A stretch of 64,000 nucleotides of DNA from Gimesia fumaroli. GTDB taxonomy: Bacteria > Planctomycetota > Planctomycetia > Planctomycetales > Planctomycetaceae. Shown one piece after another: positions 1 to 9,980 of the stretch (position 1 is the first letter of the stretch; each line of letters starts with the position of its first letter). The notes beneath the pieces are model-generated. The model saw only the letters and a program-made list of their open reading frames with translations, was not told the origin of the DNA and made no database searches. The position numbers and the translations under genes were made by a program. The DNA lies in contig NZ_CP037452.1 of the NCBI RefSeq assembly GCF_007754425.1, positions 2,703,164 through 2,767,163 of the forward strand, written 5' to 3'.

Positions 1-2262
1 GGTCTTCAGAAAGAACAGCCACGCTCGATCGTTTATATTGGCGATGGAATGAGTTCTGCCAGGTTAATTTCTCTCCCGGAAATGGCAGCACTCACTCGTC
101 AGCTGGCAACGCAACACATTCCCGTTCACAGTTACGCCGTTGGTCCTCAGAAAGATTTACAACTGTTGGGAACCTTAGGCGTCTACACTGGTGGCGTTGT
201 TCTGACTGACAGAGCAGAGGGTGAACAGGATCGTCCTGTTATTGTTGGAAAAGAACTGGCCAAAGCAATTCAAGCTCCTGTATTCTTCCCAGACTCAATT
301 CAGCTCTCAGATAAAAACTTAGAATTAGACACATCACGTGCTCTGCCTGTTCGGACAGACCGTGAAACCATTTATCTTGCCAGAGGCGATCTCAGTGGTC
401 GACTCAGTGTAGAATTGAGCAGCCGGAATTTGAATGGCGTCTGGAAATTTAATGTTCCGGTGGCACAGGCCGTAAACAGCTTTCTGGCTGTTCCCTGGGC
501 GAATTATGAACAGGGACAGGAACTGGGAGTTGCATTCGCCGGACAGCGAATGATGAATCTGGCTCGGACTACCCATGAAGAGCAGATGGCTCAACTGGAA
601 TTCGCAGGAACACGTGCAATTCGCAGTGGTAACTTTGAGCAGGCTGCCAAATTTGGAAATCTGCTGCAGCAGCTTGATCCCGGAAATTCCCGTGGTGACT
701 CACTGCTGAAATTATCAAATAAATTTAAACAGGATCAGCTGGCACAAGCAGACACCAAGCAGCCAGCTGCTGATGCAAAAACAGAGCCGAAAACCAAGGG
801 AGATCCTCAGCCTCCGATCAGCGACTCCATCAGTAAAGTGGAGCAGTTGCGTCAGATCAAGGGAGCCCAGATGAAGATCGAGGTTTCCAACGCCATCGAA
901 GAGGCACGTCAGACATCTGCAGAAAATCCCAATGGAGCACTTGGTTTATTAAAGCGAACTCTGAATTTTGTTAAATCCACATCGGATATTGATATTGATC
1001 TGCGTCAGCAACTGGAACGTCGCCTGAATAATATGATGGTTGATGTTCGCAGTCAGATGGAAGTTGCTGAAACACGCCGGATTCGCCAACAACAACAGTT
1101 GGCTCAGTTGGAACAGCAAAAACGTCTAGTTGACCAGGTGCTTTTGGAAGACGAAAAACTGGAACAGTTGATCGACCGTGTTCGTTCTCTGATTCAGGAT
1201 GGTAAGCACGGAAACAGTGATGCTTATGAAGAGGCAGAAGCCGTTTCTCGCGTTGCCGTGGATATGGAACCTGGAAACGGGCCCGCGACTGCGGCTCTGT
1301 TTACTTCAGAAGCAGCCGGACAGCTGGATAAAGTATTCCGGATGCGTTCCTTGCGAGCTGACCGCTTCCTGGAAACGCTTTACCAGGTTGAATTGTCACA
1401 CGTACCGTTTCCCGATGAACCTCCTATTCGATGGCCGGCTGCACCTGTCTGGACCGCATTAACAGAACGCCGCAAGCAATGGGCCGCTGTCGACTTGCAT
1501 CGTAACAGTCCAGCCGAGCAGCGTATCTTTGAAGAGTTACAGAAAGAAACAGAAGCGAACTTCCCGGATATCCCACTTTCAGAAGTAATGACTTACTTTG
1601 CAGAATTGCATAACATTACGATTCTGATCAACTCAAACGATCTAGGGGAAGAAGGTTTGACACCGGATGAACCTGTCAACGTTTCCTTGAGTGGGATCAA
1701 ACTGAAGAGTGCGTTGAATATTATTTTGAAGCCGATCGGTTTGACTTACGTCATCGAAGACGAAGTGATGAAAATCACAACGATTCTTAAAGCGGACGAA
1801 ATTTACAGCACTCGTGTTTATCCTGTAGCTGACCTTGTGATTTCCGTATCTGCCCAACAGTCATCAGTCGGAAGCAGCCAGGGTGGCTTTGGTGGACAGC
1901 AAGGTGGTATTGGTGGCCAACAGGGCGGCGGCGGCTTTGGCGGCGGTGGTCAGGGTGGCTTCGGCGGCGGTGGTCAAGGTGGTGGCGGTCAAGGTTTCTT
2001 TAATATCGCACCAGAATTCTTGATGATGAATGGAGCCAACGCTCAACAGAAACAGCCTGCTGTGAAAAAAGTGCAGGCGAAAGCTGATAAAAAAGTGATC
2101 AAGCCGATCAACGATCCGGAAATGAAATCCATTCTGGACGACATTCTGGGAGAGGCTGATTCCAAAGAATCAAAAGCGCAATTTCAGGTCGAAGACAATC
2201 CGTTTCGATTTGATAATCGCACGATTGAACAACTCAAAAAAAAACCGGAAACCGCAAAGTAG
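1..2262 (+). CDS. VWA/TPR/STN-domain protein, 5' end outside window
   Basis: The reading frame is open to the left edge, so the start lies outside. The first visible residues (IVYIGDGMSSA) look like the metal-site strand of a von Willebrand factor A domain. They are followed by a beta-rich part, TPR-like repeats near residues 200-240 and 390-440 (counted from the window edge) and a Gln-rich coiled coil near 330-400. Residues about 530-610 resemble the STN/secretin N-terminal fold (PLSEVMTYFAELHNITILIN... LKSALNIILKPIGLTYVIED). A Gly/Gln-rich low-complexity stretch (about 1880-1995) and a charged tail follow. Such mixtures are typical of large planctomycete envelope proteins; the precise role is unknown. 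The frame ends 18 nt after a run of nine A (2236-2244), and the next gene's frame is open across that run, so the two may form one product. Confidence 0.75.
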   Translation, partial: GLQKEQPRSIVYIGDGMSSARLISLPEMAALTRQLATQHIPVHSYAVGPQKDLQLLGTLGVYTGGVVLTDRAEGEQDRPVIVGKELAKAIQAPVFFPDSIQLSDKNLELDTSRALPVRTDRETIYLARGDLSGRLSVELSSRNLNGVWKFNVPVAQAVNSFLAVPWANYEQGQELGVAFAGQRMMNLARTTHEEQMAQLEFAGTRAIRSGNFEQAAKFGNLLQQLDPGNSRGDSLLKLSNKFKQDQLAQADTKQPAADAKTEPKTKGDPQPPISDSISKVEQLRQIKGAQMKIEVSNAIEEARQTSAENPNGALGLLKRTLNFVKSTSDIDIDLRQQLERRLNNMMVDVRSQMEVAETRRIRQQQQLAQLEQQKRLVDQVLLEDEKLEQLIDRVRSLIQDGKHGNSDAYEEAEAVSRVAVDMEPGNGPATAALFTSEAAGQLDKVFRMRSLRADRFLETLYQVELSHVPFPDEPPIRWPAAPVWTALTERRKQWAAVDLHRNSPAEQRIFEELQKETEANFPDIPLSEVMTYFAELHNITILINSNDLGEEGLTPDEPVNVSLSGIKLKSALNIILKPIGLTYVIEDEVMKITTILKADEIYSTRVYPVADLVISVSAQQSSVGSSQGGFGGQQGGIGGQQGGGGFGGGGQGGFGGGGQGGGGQGFFNIAPEFLMMNGANAQQKQPAVKKVQAKADKKVIKPINDPEMKSILDDILGEADSKESKAQFQVEDNPFRFDNRTIEQLKKKPETAK
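2236..2244 (+). other. A9 homopolymer at frame junction (possible slippage site)
   Basis: Nine consecutive A lie 15 nt before the stop (2260-2262) of the upstream gene. The -1 frame is open from 2229 through this run into the downstream gene (no stop between 2229 and 2286). A one-base slip here would fuse the two proteins. This could be programmed transcriptional slippage, a natural frameshift mutation or a sequencing error. Confidence 0.5.
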
Positions 2263-2285
2263 GCGAGAAATCGTCACTACCTGGT

Positions 2286-3698
2286 GTGCCCGGACAATCT
2301 AAATTAACAGCACGGAGCCGTTCCCAAGGGAAAGGCTCCGTTTCTGTTAAAGGCAAGCCTGAAAAGAAAAACGATTTCAAGGCCCCGCTGACCAATAATA
2401 TCAAAGATCCGACAGCGTTCTGGAGCGATTATTTTTCCAAACGGAAACCAGATCCCGCGCTTGTCAACGATTTGATTTTCAATTTACATCAGGCGGGCAA
2501 GCACGAGCATGTGATTGCCGCCATCAATGCGGCTTTGATTCACAATCAGTCACAACCCTGGATGTATGATGTGCTGGCTTTGTCGATGGAAATCGTCGGA
2601 CGTCCTAAACAGGAAATTCAGCGCGTCTTACTTTCACGCATCGATTTTTCCGCCACGGATGTTCCGAGCATGGTTTATTCGGCGGCTTACCTCTCTCGAT
2701 TTAATGCCGATCAACAGGCACTGCAGTTGTATCAGCAGGCTTCAAAGCTTCAGCCTGCCAGACCTGAGCCTTATGTCATGGGGTTACGATTGGCAGAGAA
2801 ACTGCAGGATACAGAAGCGATTCTGTGGGCAGCGACGGGCATCTTGACTCACGTGTGGGTGAAAGATTATCAGTTATTGCACAAAAAAGCGTTGAATGCG
2901 CTGGCCGATCTGGAGCAGTCATTCAATCAGTCAGGGCGAAAGGCCGAAGCAGCACGAGTCGTCTCCGCCAGAAAACAGGCTTTGGAGCAAGACTTAAAAC
3001 TGGAACTAACCTGGAACGGGGATGGTGATCTGGACTTGATTGTAGAAGAACCCCAGGGAACCGTCTGTTCGTTTGAGACACCATTAACCGCAGGAGGCGG
3101 CGTATTACTGAAGGACGGCTATGGTCCCAAACAGGAAAATTGCAAAGAAGAATATCTGTGTGCAAACGGTTTTCCAGGCACCTATGTTGTTCGCGTGCGA
3201 TATGTCTCGGGAAACATTGTCGGCCAGCGGGCTCGCCTCAAAGTAACACGCTATCGGGGATCAAAACATCCGATGGTGCAATCGAGGATTGTTCCTTTGG
3301 CCAAAGAAGATCAGTTAATCCCCATTGATCTTTCGAAAGGACGACGAAATAAAAAATCCGAGGTTGTACGACCCGCACCCAACTCGCAAAAAACGAGTCA
3401 GTTTCAAAATCGAATGCAGTTGCGTCAACCACTTTCAAAAGGTGCGCGGTCGGCACTCAAAGATTTTCGAGTGTCTCGACAAGTAGGGTTTTCAACTGGC
3501 CGACAGACGCCGTTTGTTACTGGAACCCAGAATGTGGGGGGCGTTGCCAATCAACCTGTGATTAGTGTTATTCCAGAAGGGATCAGCCTCTCGGGCTCGG
3601 CAGTCGTCTCGCCTGACCGCAGATATGTGCGGTTGTCTTTGTCACCTCAATTTACGAATGTGACGGAGATCTTTACATTCAGCTTTTTGCAGCCTTAA
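2286..3698 (+). CDS. TPR-like protein with C-terminal YfaP/DUF2135-like domain
   Basis: Protein of 470 residues if translated from the GTG at 2286. No good Shine-Dalgarno precedes this GTG, and the frame is open upstream to 2229, overlapping the end of the preceding gene. That makes translation as part of a frameshifted fusion plausible. Residues 45-200 are helical and TPR-like (PDPALVNDLIFNLHQAGKHE, SRFNADQQALQLYQQASKLQ). Residues about 235-330 form a beta domain with the signature WNGDGDLDLIVEEPQGT, which recalls YfaP/DUF2135 or bacterial pre-peptidase-like domains that bind at the cell surface. The last 120 residues are basic and of low complexity. It ends 17 nt from the convergent tsaD. 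The function is not known. Confidence 0.75.
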   Translation: MPGQSKLTARSRSQGKGSVSVKGKPEKKNDFKAPLTNNIKDPTAFWSDYFSKRKPDPALVNDLIFNLHQAGKHEHVIAAINAALIHNQSQPWMYDVLALSMEIVGRPKQEIQRVLLSRIDFSATDVPSMVYSAAYLSRFNADQQALQLYQQASKLQPARPEPYVMGLRLAEKLQDTEAILWAATGILTHVWVKDYQLLHKKALNALADLEQSFNQSGRKAEAARVVSARKQALEQDLKLELTWNGDGDLDLIVEEPQGTVCSFETPLTAGGGVLLKDGYGPKQENCKEEYLCANGFPGTYVVRVRYVSGNIVGQRARLKVTRYRGSKHPMVQSRIVPLAKEDQLIPIDLSKGRRNKKSEVVRPAPNSQKTSQFQNRMQLRQPLSKGARSALKDFRVSRQVGFSTGRQTPFVTGTQNVGGVANQPVISVIPEGISLSGSAVVSPDRRYVRLSLSPQFTNVTEIFTFSFLQP

Positions 3699-3715
3699 TT
3701 GATTCGGGCAATTCG

Positions 3716-4747
3716 TCAGCGAACCAGCCCCGGAGTTACATCGAGATCAAGCGAAGCAACCCGCCCCTGATCCAGGTGATGCCAGGCGATCGCCGCCATC
3801 GCGGCATTATCGGTGCATAAGTCGGGAGGGGCGATACTGAAATAAGCGCCTGCTTTGTCGGTCATTTCCGCTAAGCGTTCGCGTAAAAGAGCATTCGCAG
3901 CAACCCCTCCGCCGACACAGAGTGTGGAATAATGATGCTGTTCGAGTGCCTGCCGACATTTTCCAACCAGCACATCCACGACGGTTTCCTGAAAGCTGGC
4001 CGCGAGATCTGCGATGCGGTCTTCGGTGAGTGGTGGTGGTTGCTGTTTTGCGCCCGGATTGCCGAGAGCGGCATACAGTACCGCGGTTTTCAGGCCGCTA
4101 AAGCTGAAACGTAGTTCTGGATCTTTCAGAAACGTACGTGGGAAGGGAAAGGCTTTTGGGTTTCCCTGGGCCGCCGTTTTCTGGATAGAAGGGCCACCAG
4201 GGTAAGGAAGCCCCAATATTTTGGCGACTTTGTCGAAAGCTTCGCCGGCAGCGTCATCAATGGTGGCGCCGATCAATTTGAACTCGAATGATTCGGAACA
4301 ATGATACAAGTTCGTGTGTCCGCCACTCACAACAAGCCCGATCGCCGGGAACAAGGGGCGGGTTTCCTGCATCTGGCAGGCAAACAGATGCCCTTCAATA
4401 TGATTGACGGCAATTAAAGGCAGGTCGAGCGTCATGGCCAGGGTTTTGGCTGCGGTTAAACCGATAAGCAGCGAGCCGACCAGGCCTGGTTCTGTTGCGA
4501 CCGCAATTGCTGTTAACTGATTTAACGTGATGCCCGCCTGTTTTAGAGCATCATCAATAACCGGCAGAATGCGTTCGAGGTGCGCACGAGAAGCAATCTC
4601 CGGAACAACACCTCCAAATTTTTTGTGCAAATCGGTTTGTGATGAGACGACATTGGAAAGGATGCGCATATCACGTGTGATGACGGCTGCCGCTGTTTCA
4701 TCACACGAAGATTCGATTGCCAGCAGGTATTCTTCAGGTTGGTTCAT
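3716..4747 (-). CDS. tsaD: tRNA N6-adenosine threonylcarbamoyltransferase TsaD
   Basis: TsaD (Gcp/Kae1/YgjD family) transfers the threonylcarbamoyl group to A37 of ANN-decoding tRNAs. Visible hallmarks are the ASKHA-fold N-terminus [15 protein letters not shown], the metal-binding His pair in NHIEGH, the GGHTNLY loop, [26 protein letters not shown] and the C-terminal [14 protein letters not shown] with CTDNAAM. From the ATG at 4747 the protein is 343 residues, the usual length. A longer frame to 4783 adds 12 residues that the family lacks, so I prefer the internal ATG, although neither has a strong Shine-Dalgarno. It is convergent with the gene ending at 3698. Confidence 0.95.
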   Translation of the reverse strand: MNQPEEYLLAIESSCDETAAAVITRDMRILSNVVSSQTDLHKKFGGVVPEIASRAHLERILPVIDDALKQAGITLNQLTAIAVATEPGLVGSLLIGLTAAKTLAMTLDLPLIAVNHIEGHLFACQMQETRPLFPAIGLVVSGGHTNLYHCSESFEFKLIGATIDDAAGEAFDKVAKILGLPYPGGPSIQKTAAQGNPKAFPFPRTFLKDPELRFSFSGLKTAVLYAALGNPGAKQQPPPLTEDRIADLAASFQETVVDVLVGKCRQALEQHHYSTLCVGGGVAANALLRERLAEMTDKAGAYFSIAPPDLCTDNAAMAAIAWHHLDQGRVASLDLDVTPGLVR

Positions 4748-4856
4748 GAGGGGCGTGTTGAGTATGAAAATGAAAAGCGACATCCGGAAGAAATCTCAGT
4801 CCGAAAGTCGCTATGTTAAATGAGTGAGCTGATTTCAGTTCCGCAGAATTGATTGA

Positions 4857-6305
4857 TCAGGTTATTTTTATGACAAGTTTTTCTTTCGCGGGCTGAGGAA
4901 GACCGGCTGCTTTTTTGGCTGGCTTAGCGTCTTTTTCTGCCGGTTTTTTTTCCGGTTTCTTCGCTTCCTCTTTGTTTGCTGCTTCTTTATCGGTCGGCTT
5001 AATTTTGCCGCTTAATGAGTCTTTAATGTACTTCAATGCCAGTTCGAGTTGTTTGTCTTTAAACTCATCGTCGAGCTTGGCACTATGGTCCAGAATGTCA
5101 CGACTGCGGCGATAGACACCCAATGCTTCCAGTTCATCATCGGTCAGACGTAACCGGTAGTTTTCATCGGGGGTCACACCCCAGACATCGCTATCCTTGG
5201 CGCCCGGGAAACGGTGGATATTTTTTCCACTGGGACGATGGTAGCTGGCGGTGGTCAGCTTTAAGGCACTATCGCCTTCTTCCAGCTCAATTACATTCTG
5301 GACGCTACCTTTTCCCCAGGTCCGTTCGCCGACAATGACAGCCCGTTTATGGTCCTGCAGGCAGGCAGACAGAATTTCGCTGGCAGAAGCGGAGTAGCGG
5401 TTGACGATGATTGCCATAGGAAAGCCGGAATAGGTGCCTTCTTTGGTGGCTTCCCATTTTCGGTTGCGACTGTTGCGACCTTTGGTGCTGACGATTTTTC
5501 CCGACTCAATAAACATATCAGAAATTTCTGTGGCTTGAGAAAGTAAGCCACCCGGATTGAATCTTAAATCGAGCACCAGGCCTTTCATGCCCTGTTTTTT
5601 CAGATCCTCAATTGCTTCCCGCAATTCTTCAGAACTATGACGACTGAAGTGTGTCAGCCGAATATAGCCGATCTTGTCTTTTTTATTGAGCATGAAGTCC
5701 CAGGAATCGTCGGACTTGTATGTGTCTCCCAGAACGGTGGCAACGTGGATGATTTCACGTTTGATGGTCAGCGGCTCTGCCTTTTTGGTCCCTTTATGAA
5801 TCACTGACATATTGACTTTTTCACCGGCCCGGCCTTTGAGTATTTTAATTGCCTGCGGGAGGGTGAAGCCTTTGGTTGTTTTGCCTTCAATCGAATCAAT
5901 GATATCACCGGCCCGAATTCCTGCTTTATAAGCGGGCGTCCCTGGCAGTGGCGTCATTACGGTCAATCTGCCGTTATCGTCGTCGATATGAACCTGAATT
6001 CCGATGCCTCCGAATTCCTGTTCCACAACCTGGTTAAAACGGGAGAGATCTTTCGGACTGATGTAGTTTGAGTATTGGTCCAGTTCTTTGACCATGCCCC
6101 GAATCGCTGCTTCGAGTAACACCCGCCGATCAATGTCTTTTACATAATTCCGTTCAATCTGTTCGTAGGTATCTGCGAACAGTTTCATCATCTGGTAGTA
6201 GTCATCATCTTTTTCTTGTTCATCCGCATAGATCGATTGAGTGAGCGGTGCGGAAATCATCAGAGTGAGTATGAATAACGAACTGATCAAGCGGAATTTT
6301 TGCAT
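4857..6305 (-). CDS. C-terminal processing protease, S41 family (Prc/CtpA), exported
   Basis: An exported serine protease of the Prc/CtpA family, which trims C-termini of envelope proteins. The ATG at 6305 is preceded by AAGGAATC, a good ribosome site, and starts a signal peptide (MQKFRLISSLFILTLMISAP). The frame continues about 100 codons upstream but that part is not protein-like. After the N-terminal helical region comes a PDZ domain (about residues 85-165, GGIGIQVHIDDD...PGTPAYKAGIRAGDII). Then comes the S41 core with LVLDLRFNPGGLL, the catalytic Ser in SASASE (about residue 310) and the Lys in WGKGSVQ (about 330). The C-terminus is a Lys/Ala/Pro-rich tail, unusual for the family, which may bind the envelope or nucleic acid. 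Confidence 0.93.
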   Translation of the reverse strand: MQKFRLISSLFILTLMISAPLTQSIYADEQEKDDDYYQMMKLFADTYEQIERNYVKDIDRRVLLEAAIRGMVKELDQYSNYISPKDLSRFNQVVEQEFGGIGIQVHIDDDNGRLTVMTPLPGTPAYKAGIRAGDIIDSIEGKTTKGFTLPQAIKILKGRAGEKVNMSVIHKGTKKAEPLTIKREIIHVATVLGDTYKSDDSWDFMLNKKDKIGYIRLTHFSRHSSEELREAIEDLKKQGMKGLVLDLRFNPGGLLSQATEISDMFIESGKIVSTKGRNSRNRKWEATKEGTYSGFPMAIIVNRYSASASEILSACLQDHKRAVIVGERTWGKGSVQNVIELEEGDSALKLTTASYHRPSGKNIHRFPGAKDSDVWGVTPDENYRLRLTDDELEALGVYRRSRDILDHSAKLDDEFKDKQLELALKYIKDSLSGKIKPTDKEAANKEEAKKPEKKPAEKDAKPAKKAAGLPQPAKEKLVIKIT

Positions 6306-6593
6306 GGATGATTCCTTATGAGATATATACAGAACACAATTCAAACTTACCAGAATTAAAACTTCAAAACGTTGAAATGTGCTTTGTCTGGCATTGAAAC
6401 TCGGAAGAGCTCCATTTTCTATTCTATTAGTGTAGGCGATCGGCAAAGCAGTGGCAAGATTTGCTCTGTAACCAAAATGCCTAAAACAGGTTAATCTTAG
6501 AAATACCTCTGAAATTGAATTCTGACGCGCTGCCGGATACAGTTCATTCTGGATCCGTTTTATTGGACTTTTTCCTTGATCGAGCAACCACAA

Positions 6594-9500
6594 ATGCAGC
6601 CTGAAGTTCAAATATTGATTGGTACAGCAGGTTCCGGGAAAACAGAACAGCTACTGGATCGGTACCGGGGGGCATTACAGACAGGGCTGTCGCGGCATTG
6701 TCCCGGAACGACACTCTGGATTTCTCCGACAATCCGATCACGGCGGCAGGTTCTGGATCAGTTACTTTGTGAGGAGATGCCGGTCTGTTTTGCACCAAAT
6801 GTTTATACATTTGAAGCGTTTGCCGAGACAATTCTTAAGTCTTTGGATGAACCGATCCAGACCTTACCCGAAATTTCCAAACGATATCTGCTACGGACAA
6901 TAGTGGATGATTGCATTGCCGCCGGACAGATTCAGTATTTCAGTTCGATAGCGGGCACGACTGGCTTTCTGGATCTGGTATCGAGTTTTATTTCCGAATT
7001 AAAAAGAGAAGAGATCTGGCCGGAACAGTTTTCGAAGGCTTGTGACCTACTTAATTCCGATTCGCGACACAAGGACCAGGAACTGGCTCTAATTTATGAC
7101 CGGTATCAAGTTGCCTTGCATGAGATGCGACGTTATGACTCAGAAGGTCGTTTCTGGTCTGCGAGAACAGCTTTGCAGGAAGGCAAGTGGGGGCCCTTTG
7201 GACAATTTGATCTGGTTGTACTGGATGGCTTCGCCGACTTTACACACACGCAGTACGAGATACTGGAACTGCTGGCACGTCGAACGGGACAACTTTTAAT
7301 TTCACTTCCGCTGGAAACCGAGATGCGGCGGAACGATCTGTTTGCAAAATCAGTTGTTGCTAAAGGGGCCCTGGAGTCGCGTTTACCTGGCACAATTAAA
7401 ACGATCTGTTGTACTCCGAACGATTCTCAGACATCACTATGGCAAATCAGTCATTCCTTGTTTGATAACCCACGCTCTATTAAGCCTCTGCGGACCGCTG
7501 ATCAGATCAAGGTACTGGCTGTCGCAGGACAGCGCAATGAAGTTGAAGTGCTGGCATCGGAAGTCAAGCAGTTGCTACTTCAGGGCATTCTGCCTGAAGA
7601 AATTACCGTCGCGTTTCGTTCGACGCAGGAGTATGGCGATCTGATTGAGGAAACGTTGACGGCAGCCGGGATTCCTTATTTTCTTGGTCTAGAGCAGGAG
7701 TTTTCCCGGTTTCCAGTCGTGCGCGCGGTCTTTGCCTTTCTGCAGATTGAACTGGATCACTGGTCTTTCGACAGCATGATGTCGATTCTGGACTCGAATT
7801 ATTTCTGCCCGGACTGGCCCGAATATCGGGAAGGATCTGCTGTTCGATGCTTATCGCGTGCGTTACGGCAACTCAAGATTGATTCTGGTAAATCGGATCT
7901 TCTGAATGCACTGGAAAAAGAAAGTCAGAAGTCATTGGAACTGTGTGCCCGCTATCCGGGTCAGGCAAAGTGGGAATCCCTTCGGCAAGAGACTCAAGCC
8001 GCAAACCAGCTTGCCAGGCGGCTTGCCGAGGCAACACAGCGGTTGAGAGGAAAAGCGCCGTTCGTGACCTGGATTGAAATATTGATTTCACTGGCGAATG
8101 AATTTGGTTTGCCGAAGGCCTGGGAGGGGGCGGATACCGAGCAGGACCTTCTTGCTAGGCGGGATCAATTCGTCTGGGAACGATTTCAGCAACTTTTATT
8201 TCATGCGGTATCGCAGGTCGAACAGATTGAAGAGTTTCATCAACGGGCAGCGACGCCACTCGATTTGATGGAATTTCGGGGACTTCTACTGGATCTGCTG
8301 GAACAGCAGACTCTGTCACTGCAGCCTGAAGAGACGGGACGCATTCGCGTTCTGGATGTCGCACAGCTGAGAAATTTAAGTATTCCCTATTTGCTGATCG
8401 GCGGTTTGAGCGAAGCCAGTTTCCCACGCAGTCATCGTGAAGACTGCTTATACAGTGAAAAAGATCGAGGGGATTTAAATCAGAACGGGCTGTCGCTCAA
8501 AGTGCATGCGAACCAGCAGCAGGAGGAAATGCTGCTGTTTTATGAAGTGATGACCCGATTTTCAAAACAGCTCATTCTGAGTTATCCGGCAATCAGTTCA
8601 ACCGGACAGCCGCTGTTTCCGAGCCCTTATCTGTCCGCATTGATTGATCTGTTCGAACCTGCGGTACTGACGGTTCAACATGTGGGCGAATTGAATCCGC
8701 TGCCACGCCAGGAGCAGACATTATCCACTCGTGATTTACGTGTGCTGTCGACCAATCTGTTGAAGCAGGGGCAAACCGGAATCTTTCTCAGTATGTTGAA
8801 TGAACCCTTATTGAAAGAGACAGCCTTCAACATCCTGGCGGCATCTGAAATGGCGGTGGCACGTTTTGAATGTGAGGGATTTACAGAGTATGAAGGGATT
8901 CTGGTGTCGCCTCAAAACCGCCAGGCGATCCGTGAGCGATTTCCGCAGGAATACGAATTCAGCACAACGCAACTGGAGCTGTATTTAGCTTGTCCTTATC
9001 AGTTTTTTACGCAGAGCGTGTTGGGGATTGAGGTCCCGGAACCACCAGAGCTGCGTACAAATCATCTGCAGCGTGGCATTCACGTTCACAGTATTCTGAC
9101 AAAATTATATGAACTCCTGATTCAGCAGGGTGAGACAGACCGGTTTTACGTCGCGGATCAGGTGGAATCGCTCTTTCTGGATTTGCTGGACGAGCGGGTT
9201 TCCGATGAAATTGCGGAAACCAAACTCCAGCAGGTTTTGTTGACGATTGAAAAACAAATTTTGGAAGACTGGGGGACGTTATTTGCGGAACAGTCGGAAA
9301 TGTATGGCAGGCAATTTGATGAACTTTGGGATCAGCCACCGGCAATAGTGGGGCGAGAAGTTCCGTTTGGCAGGGTGCCGACAGAGCCCGATCTCACACA
9401 GGAACACTTTGGGCATCTGACATTAGGAAGCGGGGAACGCGAAACCCGTATTCGAGGTCAGATTGACCGAATCGATGTAGGACGGATGGAAGGAAAAAAA

Positions 9501-9971
9501 TATTTCAACATCATCGACTACAAAACAGGGCGTGCGTTGCCGTCTGCATCAGAGATTCGTGCGGGAAAAAAAATTCAGCTTGCCTTGTATTTGATCGCTG
9601 CCCGGCGGCTGGAAATGATTGACATCGATGCGGAGCCGTTCCATCTAGGGTATTGGAAAGTCCAGGAGTCTGGCTTTGTGATGCCACTGCGTTCGCGGAA
9701 AAAATTGGTGGAGCCGATATCGGGTGAAGATCTGGAGTTGCTGGAAACTACCATGGAAGGTTTGGTTCCCCACTTAGCGCATTTGATTCGCGGCGGGATT
9801 TATCCAGTGCAGGTGGATGAGAAGATTGCACATCTCGATCCAGCGTTTCATTCTGTGTGCCGTTTCTCACAGGTCGAGAGTTACCGTGATTCGCTGAGCA
9901 AACAGATTGACTTATTGAATTATTCAGAAACAGAGTCGGACCTTTCCGAAGAAGATTCACCAGAAGAGTAG
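6594..9971 (+). CDS. addB: AddB-like helicase/exonuclease subunit
   Basis: Second subunit of the AddAB recombination helicase-nuclease, which processes double-strand breaks. The N-terminus has a Walker A (GTAGSGKTEQ) directly after the start, as in AddB. The middle contains UvrD-like motifs of the inactive helicase. The C-terminus is a PD-(D/E)XK nuclease (RGQIDRIDVG... FNIIDYKTGRA). AddB proteins normally hold a 4Fe-4S cluster with four Cys. Here I see the first (LACPYQFF) and the last (HSVCRF), but the two intervening C-terminal Cys positions appear to be His and Pro, so the cluster is probably lost. I chose ATG 6594; a TTG at 6576 is possible. The stop is 9 nt before addA, so the two form an operon. 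Confidence 0.88.
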   Translation: MQPEVQILIGTAGSGKTEQLLDRYRGALQTGLSRHCPGTTLWISPTIRSRRQVLDQLLCEEMPVCFAPNVYTFEAFAETILKSLDEPIQTLPEISKRYLLRTIVDDCIAAGQIQYFSSIAGTTGFLDLVSSFISELKREEIWPEQFSKACDLLNSDSRHKDQELALIYDRYQVALHEMRRYDSEGRFWSARTALQEGKWGPFGQFDLVVLDGFADFTHTQYEILELLARRTGQLLISLPLETEMRRNDLFAKSVVAKGALESRLPGTIKTICCTPNDSQTSLWQISHSLFDNPRSIKPLRTADQIKVLAVAGQRNEVEVLASEVKQLLLQGILPEEITVAFRSTQEYGDLIEETLTAAGIPYFLGLEQEFSRFPVVRAVFAFLQIELDHWSFDSMMSILDSNYFCPDWPEYREGSAVRCLSRALRQLKIDSGKSDLLNALEKESQKSLELCARYPGQAKWESLRQETQAANQLARRLAEATQRLRGKAPFVTWIEILISLANEFGLPKAWEGADTEQDLLARRDQFVWERFQQLLFHAVSQVEQIEEFHQRAATPLDLMEFRGLLLDLLEQQTLSLQPEETGRIRVLDVAQLRNLSIPYLLIGGLSEASFPRSHREDCLYSEKDRGDLNQNGLSLKVHANQQQEEMLLFYEVMTRFSKQLILSYPAISSTGQPLFPSPYLSALIDLFEPAVLTVQHVGELNPLPRQEQTLSTRDLRVLSTNLLKQGQTGIFLSMLNEPLLKETAFNILAASEMAVARFECEGFTEYEGILVSPQNRQAIRERFPQEYEFSTTQLELYLACPYQFFTQSVLGIEVPEPPELRTNHLQRGIHVHSILTKLYELLIQQGETDRFYVADQVESLFLDLLDERVSDEIAETKLQQVLLTIEKQILEDWGTLFAEQSEMYGRQFDELWDQPPAIVGREVPFGRVPTEPDLTQEHFGHLTLGSGERETRIRGQIDRIDVGRMEGKKYFNIIDYKTGRALPSASEIRAGKKIQLALYLIAARRLEMIDIDAEPFHLGYWKVQESGFVMPLRSRKKLVEPISGEDLELLETTMEGLVPHLAHLIRGGIYPVQVDEKIAHLDPAFHSVCRFSQVESYRDSLSKQIDLLNYSETESDLSEEDSPEE

Positions 9972-9980
9972 TATAAATTG

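Noticed and set aside
1880-1995. Short tandem repeats as a possible CRISPR-like array
   Set aside because: They encode a Gly/Gln-rich linker in frame and have no spacers.
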